Source of the DNA: Chrysophaeum taylorii
Taxonomy: Eukaryota > Sar > Pelagophyceae > Pelagomonadales > Pelagomonadaceae
Length of the DNA: 64,000 nt
Direction: 5' to 3'
NCBI GenBank assembly: GCA_029834535.1
Contig: JAQMWT010000322.1
Span: 186,001-250,000, forward strand
How positions within the stretch are numbered: the first letter of the stretch is position 1; every line of letters starts with the position of its first letter. Made by a program: the position numbers and the translations under genes. The notes beneath the pieces were generated by a model. The model had not been told where the DNA came from. It did no database searches and saw nothing but the letters and a program-made list of their open reading frames with translations. Below are positions 31,311 to 40,969 of this stretch, piece after piece.

Positions 31311-31689
31311 CCAGAAGCACTCTTTTAACGTTCTGACTGGTGCCGGGCTTGTGCAAGGGAGGCAGAGCAGCAGTCGAAGCGCTGGGGGGGCTGGGTCGCT
31401 TGTCATCTCGGATTTTGGCGACGGTTGCCTCGGCAAAACGCGTCTCGAGGTTTTGTCGATTTGTTTGGTTTGCGGATCGCATCATGGTGAGCATCTGCAA
31501 CAGCATTGAAGAGGGAGGTGAGGTTCAGGTATTCCTCTGCTAAGAGACGGCTGGAGATGGCCGAGAAGAAATCTGCAGCCTGGTTGATGTCTCCGGGGCT
31601 GGGGATGCCATGGCGTATCGTGGCCCATTCGACGTGAAGGTTCACGTGGTGGTGCGATTCGTGGAATGCGAGGACAGCGCTGTACTTTG

Positions 31690-33300
31690 CCTGCAGCATG
31701 TGGTGCGGGACGGCGTTGGCCAGTGCCTTAAACGCGAAGTACGGCGGGTGCTGTTGGAACAGTCGGAGCAGTTCCGGGTCCGAGTGGTGTCCAAACTTTG
31801 CGATTTCGTTGAGGGTCGCATAGCGGATGTGGTCTGGAGAGATCAGCAGCGAGGCGTTGGAGTAGCTCGTGTTGGTTGGGTACGAGCCAGTGACCGAGTA
31901 ACACTTGGTGCTTTTCTGAAGCGTGTCTCCGATGTGGCCGACGTAGTCCGCGTAAGTGGGGCGTGCTTTGGACATAATGAGTCCCTTGGGGTCATCGAGA
32001 GCAATTCGCCCTCGTGAGTCGATCGCGGCCAAGCCAGGATGCGAACGATTCATATAGTGGACCCAAGTGGACGGGCGCGAGCAGCTGTGAGCGGCGGCCA
32101 AGGAGGTGGTGTAGGCGACGACCAGAAAGGCGGTGCCCTTGGGAACATCCAGGGAAAAGGAGTGCGTTGGGGAGAAGACTGCGGGTTGATGGGGACGGTC
32201 CAATATCTGAGGGGGCCTGGAATGTAGTGTGAGGGAGGCGCGCGAGAAGTAGCCACATGCGACGGCAGTAGCGGCGGTGCCGGTGATGGCTCCATCCAAA
32301 TGGTAAGCACGTTGAGACTCAGAGGCATGAAAACAGCGGAGGGTGTTCCAAGCGGCGAGAGTTGGGTGTTGCGATAAATGGTTGTGCAGCAATGTGAAAA
32401 CCAGGAGGTAGGAAATGGACTCCATTGTGACGTAGGGGGTGCCGTCGGCGTCTAGACCGAGATCCGTGAAGGGCTTGGTGAGGCGTGCGAGCATTTGGCA
32501 GATGCGGGCATTCTCGGAAATCGAGAGTTTCGAGGCGTTGGCGGGCTTGTAGGAGTAGGTGGCCTTGTGCTGGTAGTAGTCCAAGGTGGAGCGGGGCACT
32601 GTACCACGAAGGGCGGGTTTGGCGATCCAGATATCGTCAGGGATGGTGTGACTGGGGTCCAGGAGAGGAACCATGCTCGGAGGCGAGGTTAACCACGTAG
32701 AGTCGGGTTTTTCGAGGTTGTAGCCGGTGAGCGGGTGTCGGGCATACACAGCGAGATAGCGTGTCTTGCAATGATGACATCACCAAAAGCAGAGGCATTG
32801 TATACACCGGAGTGGCGGAAGCAGCCTAAGCGCTGATGACCTTTAGCGAGTTGAGCATACTCGTGGTGAGTTCGGGGGTTGGGAGGTACGTTCTCGACAA
32901 TGGCGTAGGTCGGGAGTGGCAACGAACGAAGCGGATTTGTTCTTGGACGAAAAGGTCGGCGGTGACCGGAGTGGCATAGCCGTCGTATTGTTTCATTACA
33001 CTCAGATGTTGACAGGGCAATGTAAAAACTGCCAAGTCGAATGGAGGTAGTCGTATTTTGCCGATTTGGAGTGCGGCATTGAGTTTCCTTAGGTCCGCAT
33101 AGTGCTGAGCGTGCGGAAAGAGTTGTTGCGCACGGGTGCGCATTGTATCGTTAATTTCGCAGGTGACCACGACAGTAAGGCGTTTGTCGAATCGTTTGCG
33201 AAAAGTGTCGAAACCTTCCTGGTGAAGTCCACCTGCAATAATGGCTGGTTTTGAGCGGAGGGGGTTGTGTTTGCACGGAGAGGTCTACGGAGCCATTGAA
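31690..33300 (-). pseudogene. DNA cytosine-5 methyltransferase (DCM-like) region of fossil B
   Basis: Ordered C5-methyltransferase motifs on the minus strand: VTCEINDTMR and a YADLRKL segment (motifs II-III area), FDLAVFTLPCQHLS with the catalytic Pro-Cys (near 33010, motif IV), YAIVENVPPN (near 32890, motif VI with the Glu-Asn-Val), GVYNASAFGDVIIAR (near 32800, motif VIII area), then a long target-recognition-like region, DHIRYATLNEIAKFGHH (near 31800, motif IX) and YFAFKALANAVPHHM (near 31715, motif X, the G/A-N-A-V-P). Motif I could not be fixed. The region sits between the element's protease and integrase. Part of a broken fossil. Confidence 0.8.
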
Positions 33301-33379
33301 GGCGTAGTGGACGACAGGATGTTGGAGGTTGAGCAGTTCGTTTAGATACAGGACTGTAGTCGCCGTCAAGAAAGGGACC

Positions 33380-34160
33380 TAGGCCAGCGCACTCGGGGAA
33401 TTAGCGCGACTACTACAGTACTACTGGTACCGTAGCGACAGCACGCGTGCCCGGCATTCAGGCGTATTCGACAACACGCAGTAGTAGACCATCCGGCAAC
33501 GTCGATCGAGAGTCCGACCGTGACCGGCCTCGGCCCTCGCATGTGCGAGGGCCGCGTGTATACAGGGCGCGGCGAAAGGGCGCGGCGGGAGAACTTCGGA
33601 GGGATTTCGGTAGGATTCGCGGGGTTCCAGTCTCGTGCTTTTGGATGATCACTGGCACCGCGGGGGCCTCTAGCGCTGGGAAAGGACGGGAACGTAGCCC
33701 GGAAGGCGGTTTTTTGGGGTGTGGTTGGGTGGTCTAGAGGCACCACGGGGCGACCTTCCTCGGCGGGACACGTGGGGGGCTTCGGAGAGACACAGGGGGG
33801 TTTGGTGGTGCGGCGGATGGACTCGGGGTGGTCGCAACGTACTCTGGAGGAACTCGAGGGACATCAAAGTGACGTCGGAAAGGATGTCAACACGAGTTCA
33901 CCCAGACGGATTTCGAAAGAATTTCGCGCGCGGTGTGAGCGACAAGCGGGCACTCTACTGCGCGAGGACAGTGCACTTGTTGTCAACAACAACAGCCACG
34001 GCAACCGGCAATCGAGAGAGGCTAGTGCGCAGAGACCAAAGCGCGGCCTGTACAGCGTAGATACCCGGGGCCTCGGTGCGGAGCTGGCCAGGCCCGCTAG
34101 TAGCTTGTGCGGCAAAACGACAAGCGCGCTTTTCCTCGGGATCAAAGGCGGTACTGCCAG
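33380..34160. other. GC-rich segment inside fossil B, probable secondary insertion
   Basis: Composition changes sharply from the AT-richer retroelement to GC/CpG-rich sequence between about 33.38 and 34.16 kb. It contains a perfect inverted repeat, CGGCCCTCGCA and its complement TGCGAGGGCCG with a 2-nt spacer, at 33531-33554. No protein domain was recognised in any frame. It separates the protease-like part from the methyltransferase part. No flanking duplication was found. Confidence 0.45.
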
Positions 34161-34429
34161 CGTCATCCACGTTCATCGAGGCGGACCCATCGCTCAAAGC
34201 AGCGTAGAGACGACCACTTTGAGCTTGTCTTGGCGACATGCTGTGTGATGAGTGCAATCTCATCCTTGAGTGACATTCGTTTTCTTGTGTGGAAACTGAG
34301 CACAGTTGCGAATGTTTGCTTTGGATGGGACGGTAGGGACAACAAACCGTTTGGTTTGCGAGTGGCGAGTACGACGGCGGTTTTTTCTAGAAGTGTCTTA
34401 TAATCGTGCGGGTCGAAGGTTGAGGACTT

Positions 34430-34970
34430 TAGACGCGCATAGAGATATGGCTCGTGGGACAGTGGCGGATCTGTGGCTTTGTGGCTTGTACATGCAGAGC
34501 TTTGAGCTGAGATGTTGCGATAACTTGAAGACCTTGTCTGAATTGCGGGACGACCATAAATACGAGATATAAAGCGCAACCGGTTGAGTCTTTGGTATCC
34601 TTTGAGGAGAGACCTGCAGCCTGCAAATACAACGGTTTAACACCGATGAAGTGGCTGGTGAGGGTGCCTCGTCCCATATGAATGGTGTGTTCGGGAATCC
34701 GGCGTATGGTCTCAGGAACAAAGTTGTGAATTGTGCGCATAAAGCAAAAAGATGCGCCACCGTCAATCAATAAGGTTTCGATGCCGGGTCCATTGCATCC
34801 GTGCAGCGAGTTAGTCTTCTTTGAGGTCTTTCCTGGAGTGTAAGTTGCACAAAGAAAATCTGCGACTGTAGGTGAGATAGTTGATGAGGTCGGGAAATTC
34901 GTCATCTTGAGGTTTGGTGCCTGATGGAGTAAGATGAGGTTGGCGGCACAGGCGTCGTCGGCAACCATCA
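34430..34970 (-). pseudogene. Retropepsin (aspartic protease) region of fossil B
   Basis: Contains ETLLIDGGASFCFM near 34765-34740, the Asp-Gly-Gly variant of the retropepsin Asp-Thr/Ser-Gly active site in a hydrophobic setting, followed by HTIHMGRGTL. Lies downstream of the gag-like part, as expected for the Copia order. Part of a broken fossil. Confidence 0.65.
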
Positions 34971-34999
34971 GCGAAAAAGCCGACTCTGGTGGAGAGCAC

Positions 35000-35900
35000 G
35001 CATGTAGTCACTGTGGCGTTGTGCGTAGTCTTCGGCGGAGCCATCTTCATCATTGATTTCGGGAGTGGTGTCGTCGTAGAGGTTTATCTGACAGTTGTCG
35101 TCATAGAAACCGAAGTGTCCTTTGTCGTCTTGTTCATCGGTTTCGGCTTCGCCCTCATCAGGCGGATCGTCCTGGGGATCGGACGTTAACATCTGGAGAA
35201 ATTCTGCAGGTCGTTTTCGGCTTCGGAGAGAAGTATCTCGTCGGAGATGGTGGTGATGAGGTTGATTAGCTTGTTCATTCGCTCGGAGCTGGACGTATGT
35301 TGGCGCCCGGCTTGGCTAAGATTCCGTATGGTTTGGAGCTTGCGACGGACTTCAAGAAGGGGGACCTTGAAGCGCTGGTCAGGAGTAGATGGTTAGGGTG
35401 GATGAGGTTGTGTGGGGAAGGTGACCTTGCGAAGATGCGGGTGCTCGCGTTTGTCAGGGGTGACAGGAGGAGCACGGGGACGTTGCTTGTTCTTCGGTGG
35501 GGTGACAGGGGTGGCCTTGGGCTTAGGACTGTCATTGATGTCGTAATAAGACGGGGAGCGAGGATTTGGGGGTTTCTTGTTGTTAGGAGGGGGCTTCTTG
35601 GGGTGCCGCGAAATTTGCTTTTTGCGGTAGGCGTGGAGTTGGTGAATGAGGTCATTGTCTTCATCTTGATCAAGGTTGGCCTCCGTGAGAAAAACAGCGA
35701 CGGGGTCGGTGTCTTCATCGGGCAACCGGATCCATCGAGCCTCATTCACGGTGGTGGGCAGCGTGACGCTGCCCTTAATTGGCACTACCTTTACGTAGCT
35801 GCAAAGGACTCCTCGCGAGGCTCATCTTGAGCTAGGCGCGGGTTTCTTGTTGTCGAATCCGCTCTTGGGCCGTTTCGTGATGACCTTTACGGAGGATGTC
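35000..35900 (-). pseudogene. C-terminal gag-like region of fossil B
   Basis: Coding-like minus-strand stretches rich in Pro/Lys, then acidic, ending in a segment containing RHSDYMRALHQSRLF near 35000. A clearly related segment (RHNDYIQALKQSNLF) occurs at about 26590-26632 in fossil A. Part of a broken fossil. Confidence 0.5.
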
Positions 35901-35969
35901 TAAAGCCACCAGGGTGGCTTTCCAAGCCGATTTGCCTTCTCGGCCTTAGCAATGGCCTCCTCGGCCTCG

Positions 35970-36980
35970 GCCTTCTTTGGAGAGATATGACCCTCGCCGG
36001 GTGTACGGTAGAGACCGCCTGCGGTCTTAGGTGCGACTAGACCATTCCGCATGTCACGTGTTACTACACAAGGCAGGAATTAGCTCCTCACTTCCCCAGG
36101 GACATTAAGTCCCGGAGAAGCTTTCACGCTGACAACGAGGCACAGAGCCACTGCTAGTTATGCAACAGACTCTGGACCCTAAGGCACGCAAGGGCGGATT
36201 TCTCCTAAGATCGGATGGAAGAACCAGACGATCTCACCAGACGATCTCACTTGTCTAGGTTGTCCAGGCAAATAGAAAGCGGAAGGGCAAGGGAGAAGGA
36301 TGAGGGAAAGCCGTATTAATTTGGAGAGAAAAAACTCATGAGAGGTAGAGGTATAGTGGAGAAGGTGCGAAGGGCTCCAGAGCGTCGTACATATTATGAG
36401 TCAGCTCTCTGGACCCCCTTAACGTGTGGGGGGTGTTTTAGACTTCCAGGCGTTCTGGAGAGTGCAAAGATCGCACACCAGACTTGAAACGTCGAACAAA
36501 TGTGGAGAGATTTGACCCTCTCCGGGTACATGGTAGAGACTGCGTGCAGTCTTAGGCGTGTACAGACCATTCCGCTTGTTACATGCTACTACACAAGGTA
36601 GGGATTTAAGCCCTAACTCCTTAAGGACATTAGGTCCCATAGAAGCGTTTACACTGACAACGAGGAACGAAGCCTCTGTTAATTAAACAGAAAACCCCAT
36701 ACCTGACGGTACGTACCTGGTGGCCTACTCCATGTTGGAAGAGAGCTTCAGACTCTAATCTTCATAGTCATGAAATAAATAATTGCGGAAGGGCAAGGAA
36801 AGAGAGGGAAAGCCGTATTACGGAGAGAAAACCCTCAAGTAGAAGAAGCGTGAAAGAAGGAGAAAGGAATGTCAGTGTCGTACACACTGTAGTGTAGCGC
36901 TCTGGGCCCCCTCAGCGTGTGGGAAAGGAAGGCTTTATGCGTTCCAGACGTTCTTGAGTGTGAAGCTTGTGTAAGATACA
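35970..36980. repeat. Diverged about 530-bp tandem duplication
   Basis: Sequence from about 35970 to 36490 (starting near GGAGAGATATGACCCTCGCC) is repeated from about 36505 to 36980 (GGAGAGATTTGACCCTCTCC), with shared landmarks such as GACCATTCCGC, TACTACACAAGG, GAGGGAAAGCCGTATTA and CTCTGGACCCCCTTAACGTG versus CTCTGGGCCCCCTCAGCGTG. The copies differ by many substitutions and small indels. They may be part of fossil B's leader or an older local duplication; no function is seen. Confidence 0.65.
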
Positions 36981-36999
36981 TGAGAGCATCGAGTAACGT

Positions 37000-37965
37000 A
37001 AACATAAAATAACAACATAAACGATGAGGTTACATTACAATTAACATTATGAGGAAGTTGGACGTGTTGTCACATTACGTAATGAATCAGCATCCACTAT
37101 GTCAGATGTGTGGTCCAATCCATCATCACTATTGTCTTCAAGTTTCTTTGATTCTGGAGAAGAAGTGCCATGATCTTCGAACTGGTCGTTAGTTGTATTG
37201 TTGTTTATAGTAGTCGCGTCGCAGAGATCAGCAAGAGGTGACATGACAGAAGACAAGTAGGACATAGCCGCAGCAGGTGTTAGAGTACGCAGCTCTGTTG
37301 CAGGAATAACAGGATCCTGTGCATCAGGCATCGCAGTATGTAAGCCAGCAGCTGCATTTTCGATTAAAAGTTGCTGTGTCTCCTCAAAGGTACTTGGAGG
37401 AGACTGTTCAACTGAAGTGATAATGGATTTAGAAATCAAATGAGCTAGGACAGCAAGGGTGGACAATGTAGCATCTGGTGCGTCTGGTAGCTGGAAAGCA
37501 AATTGCCCAAGATTGACACATGCTTGATGTTCTCTGTTAATTGCGCGGCAAGAGCATCGTTTGCACTTTAAAGTTGAGTGGTGGTCTCCAAAGCATCAGA
37601 GATTCGTAGGTCACGTTCTGCAAGTTGCTTATCACGCTCAGTGATGTGCAAGGAGTGTGACTGGGTTTCTTCTTTTAAAATTCGCGAGGCTCAGCTGTAG
37701 GAGTAAGCGCAGCATGCTCATGTGCTTGCTCAGATTCAGACAATTTAGTGTCTGAAAATAAGTCTATTATTGCGGAAGGATAACCAACTTGTATAAGCAC
37801 ATTTTTGAATGCAGTCTGGTGATCTGGGACTAAATTAAGGAAGTAGTCCACCATCGGTGGCAATGTCACACGAGAGGAAGTGTGAATCTGATGTGCAGCA
37901 TCATTAACGAAACACTCAATGAGAACTCCGAGAAGGGCATCAGGGGTTGTGACGACACACACTTT
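37000..37965 (-). pseudogene. Gag-like 5' region of fossil B
   Basis: Two coding-like minus-strand stretches (about 37.05-37.47 and 37.68-37.96 kb), the latter containing TLPPMVDYFLNLVPDHQTAF. They are AT-rich, Ser/Thr-rich and have no recognised domain. Placed with fossil B by orientation and by position next to an LTR-like repeat. Part of a broken fossil. Confidence 0.35.
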
Positions 37966-38161
37966 AGAGATAGAAAATCTGAATTAGGGTTAGTAACCCC
38001 TATTCTAGGGTTAGTTCCCTTAACTTTGCCACCCTTTGATTTAAGAAAACGCTGTGTTATTCACACCGGCTGTCCTCGATTAGGAGACAGATTCGAGGAC
38101 AGACGACCACTGTTCTCACGCTCTGCTGAAGGATAACACAGTTGTGATTACTGTTCTCTAG
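37966..38161 (+). repeat. LTR-like terminal repeat at the 5' end of fossil C
   Basis: About 195 bp, starting AGAGATAGAAAATCTGAATT and ending ATTACTGTTCTCTA; same family as 27534-27728 but in opposite orientation. It is followed by GGTATCAGCAGAGCC-like sequence (about 38179-38195), resembling a primer-binding site for initiator Met tRNA (TGGTATCAGAGC), which supports its being a 5' LTR. Confidence 0.7.
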
Positions 38162-39460
38162 GTATTGGGCACCAGGCCCGGTATCAGCAGAGCCTCAGGA
38201 TTTCCAGACGAGTCCCGCTCACTGACGTTCCTGAACCTAAGCAAAATGCCAGCCAATCAAGTACTCCAAAAGGAGATGCGAGAACAAGAAGCTCGCTTAG
38301 AAGCAAGGCATCAAAAAGAGATGCAAGACCAAGAAGCTCGCTGGATGGCTAAATTTAGCGCGCTTTCCGCTCAAGTGCAAGCAACGCAAGCACCACCACC
38401 TGCCGTCGCTGCTGCGGCCCCGCCTCCCACTCCGGCTCAGCAAGATCCCAAGACTAAAGTTAACACCTTTAGTGACCCACCAAGTGCCGTTCTCAAGTCC
38501 ATGGACTCGGCGCAAGTCACACCCCAAATGCTTTCGTTTCGCGTGATGCAGTTGTTCGTCGAACATCTGATGCCTGAAACAGGTATAACTCAGTACTTCC
38601 TACAGGGCTTCTACACGTGGGAATCCGTCTTGCGCGGATCTAATGATCTCGCTGACGCTCTCCTAAGCCACTGTATCGACGAATACGACAAGGACCCCGA
38701 CCACCACTCTACCGCCGGGAACACGCCAGATTTCCAAGGCCGTTACGTCTACCACAAGGGTGTCTACCGCAAGTTCGGCAAGCACTTCCTGGAGAACGTC
38801 TACAAGCCAAAGCTCCAAGAACTCAAAGACAAAGACAAGGACTCGACCGATATGACAAAAGGCAAGTTATATCCGATAACCCAACCTCACCTCCAAGGAA
38901 AAGAAACCGGCTTCATCGTATATCTCCGCGAGACCGCACACCCCCACTTTCGCCGTTTCCTACATGCCGGTAGCGACTCCGTCAAGCACCCAACATACGA
39001 CGAAATCGATGCACTCGGATCTTCCTATCCGATAGGACTCGAATTTGTGCTTCAAGTTCGCCTAGCACTCGACAAGCACACGGGCCAGAACCACATCCAC
39101 CATGCGTATTACGTCTATAATGCCTTTCTGGACACGCCGTTCAACCCATAAATACATGAGCCTGCTCACTACATTCATTGACTACATGCGCCATGTCCAG
39201 CAGCAACTGCGCCAGATAACAGCCGATGCTTCTCTCCAACTTCCCGACGATAAGATTCTCGAGGAAACCCACCAACTACTTCGCTTAAAGTATCCTCCAA
39301 GTTTGCTTGACTCCCGCGCCCCAACACTCATCAAGGGCTTCGCGCGTCTTGCTAACTGTCTGCGCACTCCCAACGACTCGCTGTTACTCGACGAAGATAA
39401 GGAAGCCCTCCACCACCTTCCTAAGCTTATCGCTCGCATCACCGTCATTTTCTACGTTTG
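37966..39460 (+). mobile_element. Copia-like fossil C: 5' LTR and gag-like region only
   Basis: A truncated plus-strand element: LTR-like repeat, primer-binding-like site, and a gag-like coding stretch (about 38.25-39.46 kb) that begins with a charged coiled coil (LQKEMREQEARLEARHQKEM), then a Pro/Ala linker, then a helical, aromatic-rich body. No protease, integrase or polymerase follows; the element stops near a TTTG/TTTA microsatellite. Few breaks in what remains. Its LTR is close in sequence to that of fossil B, so it probably belongs to the same family and similar age. Confidence 0.65.
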
Positions 39461-39656
39461 AGCGCAGCTTTTGGGCTCACCTCAAGCCTCACTTAACTCT
39501 CAACTTCAAGCCTTTGCGCTTCGTTACGGACTTTGGTCGTCTGCCAACAAAGGACAAAGACAACCCCCGCTTTCGCTCCCACCGTCGTGGTCTCCACCTC
39601 GCCGAAGACGATGATGACACTTCTCCCTCTGAAGACGACACCCCACCGGACCCCGA

Positions 39657-39815
39657 TGAATTTATTTATTTATTTATTTGTTTGTTTGTTTGTTTGTTTG
39701 TTTGTTTGTTTGTTTGTTTATTTGTTTGTTTGTTTATTTATTTATTTATTTGTTTGTTTGTTTATTTATTTATGAAGTTTTTTACGAATAAATAAATAAA
39801 TAAATAAATAAATTT
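39657..39815. repeat. TTTA/TTTG microsatellite followed by AATA repeats
   Basis: About 115 bp of tandem TTTA and TTTG tetranucleotides (39658-39773), then after a short gap an AATA/TAAA run (39786-39812). It lies at the broken end of fossil C. A tetranucleotide tract, likely length-variable. Confidence 0.9.
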
Positions 39816-40096
39816 ATTCCAACTTTAGATTCGATTTTTAAAACGCAAAAATAAGGAGTCATTCTTAACCCGCAGACCCTTATTCAAAGATATTCGGTCC
39901 ACTCCCCCCGTGCACGCGACGTGCGCCCGCGCGGTCGCCAGTTCCGTGGTACTTAACGGCTCCAATTTCGGGCCGCGCGGGCCGAAGAGGTCTCGGACTG
40001 ACGGTTGCGAAGACTGGGGCCCGTTCGAGCTCGTGGACAATTCCCTCAACGGGTTGAGGGTAAGGATTGTGTCATCTCGTGTTCATTCGGAGTCAT
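39816..40096. other. Spacer upstream of the 40.1-kb gene
   Basis: About 280 bp in which base composition changes back to GC-rich host sequence (near 39900). The start codon of the next gene is at 40097. No repeat, RNA or ORF is supported here; the promoter of that gene should lie here. Confidence 0.4.
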
Positions 40097-40861
40097 ATGA
40101 TGATTTCGCAGTTCGCAGTGCTGGCGGTTGCGAGCGCCTTGGCGCCGGCGCCCGAGAGGATGCGCGAGGCCAAGTTCGAGGCGATGCTTGAGCGCGCGAG
40201 CTTCGACGACGAGGTGATCGTGCGGCAGGGCGACGCGCGGTTCGCGACGGTTTTGCTCGGCGTCCGCGCCGCGCGCGAGGACCGCAAGGCGAAGCGCGCC
40301 TTCGAGATTCTGTACGCCGACGTCGCGCCGATCCGGATCGCCGGCGAGGTCGTGTTTCGGCGCTTCGAGCGCCACGTCCGGGAAAAGCTCGCGCGCAGGA
40401 ACGAGGACGAGGATCTAGTCCGTTTCCTCGACAGGTACGACCCTGCGCGCATCCTCGCCGCGCGCGACCTGTGCAAGGGCGTGGGCTTGGCGGAGGTTCT
40501 AGAGTTTGAGACGCTCGATCCTCAGCCGACCTCGGCGATCGGCCGCCGCTTCGATGCGATGTGCGACGAGTTCCGCGACTGGAACGAGAGGCGCCACGCC
40601 TACTACTTGGAGGCCGCAGACCAGGATCATCACCACGCCACCCGCGTCGAGGAGGTATTGGACGGGTGCTTCTCGGGCCTCGAGAACCCCCCGCTCCTCG
40701 CGGCGCTCCGCACGGTCTTCGAGGACAACCACAGCCTCCGGGTGTGCGCGGACCTCATCTTTCGCCTCATGCGCGCGGCGGCCCACCGCGCCGCATGGTA
40801 CCGCCGCGCCGCCGCCACCATCGCGGAGGAGAAGGAGCTCGTCGTGGATAGGGCTTCGTAA
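40097..40861 (+). CDS. Secretory or plastid-directed protein of unknown function
   Basis: 254 residues from the ATG at 40097 (a second ATG follows at 40100); the frame is open upstream only to a TTG. The N-terminus MMISQFAVLAVASALAPAPE is a short signal peptide; the A-L-A-P run resembles plastid pre-sequences of complex algae but lacks the typical Phe. The remainder is helical and charged (FEAMLERASFDDEVIVRQG, VRFLDRYDPARILAARDLC, FEDNHSLRVCADLIFRLMRA) with a His cluster DQDHHHA. No membrane segment in the mature part. I do not recognise the family. It lies about 110 bp upstream of another plus-strand gene; that spacing does not imply a shared function in a eukaryote. Confidence 0.65.
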   Translation: MMISQFAVLAVASALAPAPERMREAKFEAMLERASFDDEVIVRQGDARFATVLLGVRAAREDRKAKRAFEILYADVAPIRIAGEVVFRRFERHVREKLARRNEDEDLVRFLDRYDPARILAARDLCKGVGLAEVLEFETLDPQPTSAIGRRFDAMCDEFRDWNERRHAYYLEAADQDHHHATRVEEVLDGCFSGLENPPLLAALRTVFEDNHSLRVCADLIFRLMRAAAHRAAWYRRAAATIAEEKELVVDRAS

Positions 40862-40969
40862 AAACAAAAAACAAACAATACCCTCACAAACGGACGGAGA
40901 ATCAAGCGGGGGAACATTTTCGCAGCGTGTTGTGGGAGTCGTCTTCTTCTTCCACATCCCATCCCATCC

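Larger units (their letters stand above)
27534..37965 (-). mobile_element. Copia-like LTR retrotransposon fossil B (minus strand) carrying a cytosine methyltransferase
   Basis: A broken Ty1/Copia-superfamily element about 10.4 kb long. Parts in 5'-3' (right to left) order: gag-like sequence (about 37.9-35.0 kb, interrupted by a diverged tandem duplication), retropepsin (LLIDGGAS, about 34.75 kb), a GC-rich foreign-looking segment (about 33.4-34.2 kb), a DCM-type cytosine-5 methyltransferase region (about 33.3-31.7 kb), zinc-finger plus integrase (about 31.3-30.7 kb), an acidic spacer, reverse transcriptase and RNase H (about 29.5-27.7 kb), and a 3' LTR-like repeat. No 5' LTR in the matching orientation was found. 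It has roughly ten or more breaks. Preservation of domain motifs suggests moderate age. Confidence 0.8.

Noticed and set aside
27534-38161. A 10.6-kb DNA transposon bounded by about 195-bp terminal inverted repeats
   Set aside because: The inverted ends are better read as LTRs of two Copia-like elements in opposite orientation: each is next to the proper retroelement part (RNase H end and purine tract at one, primer-binding-like site and gag-like region at the other).
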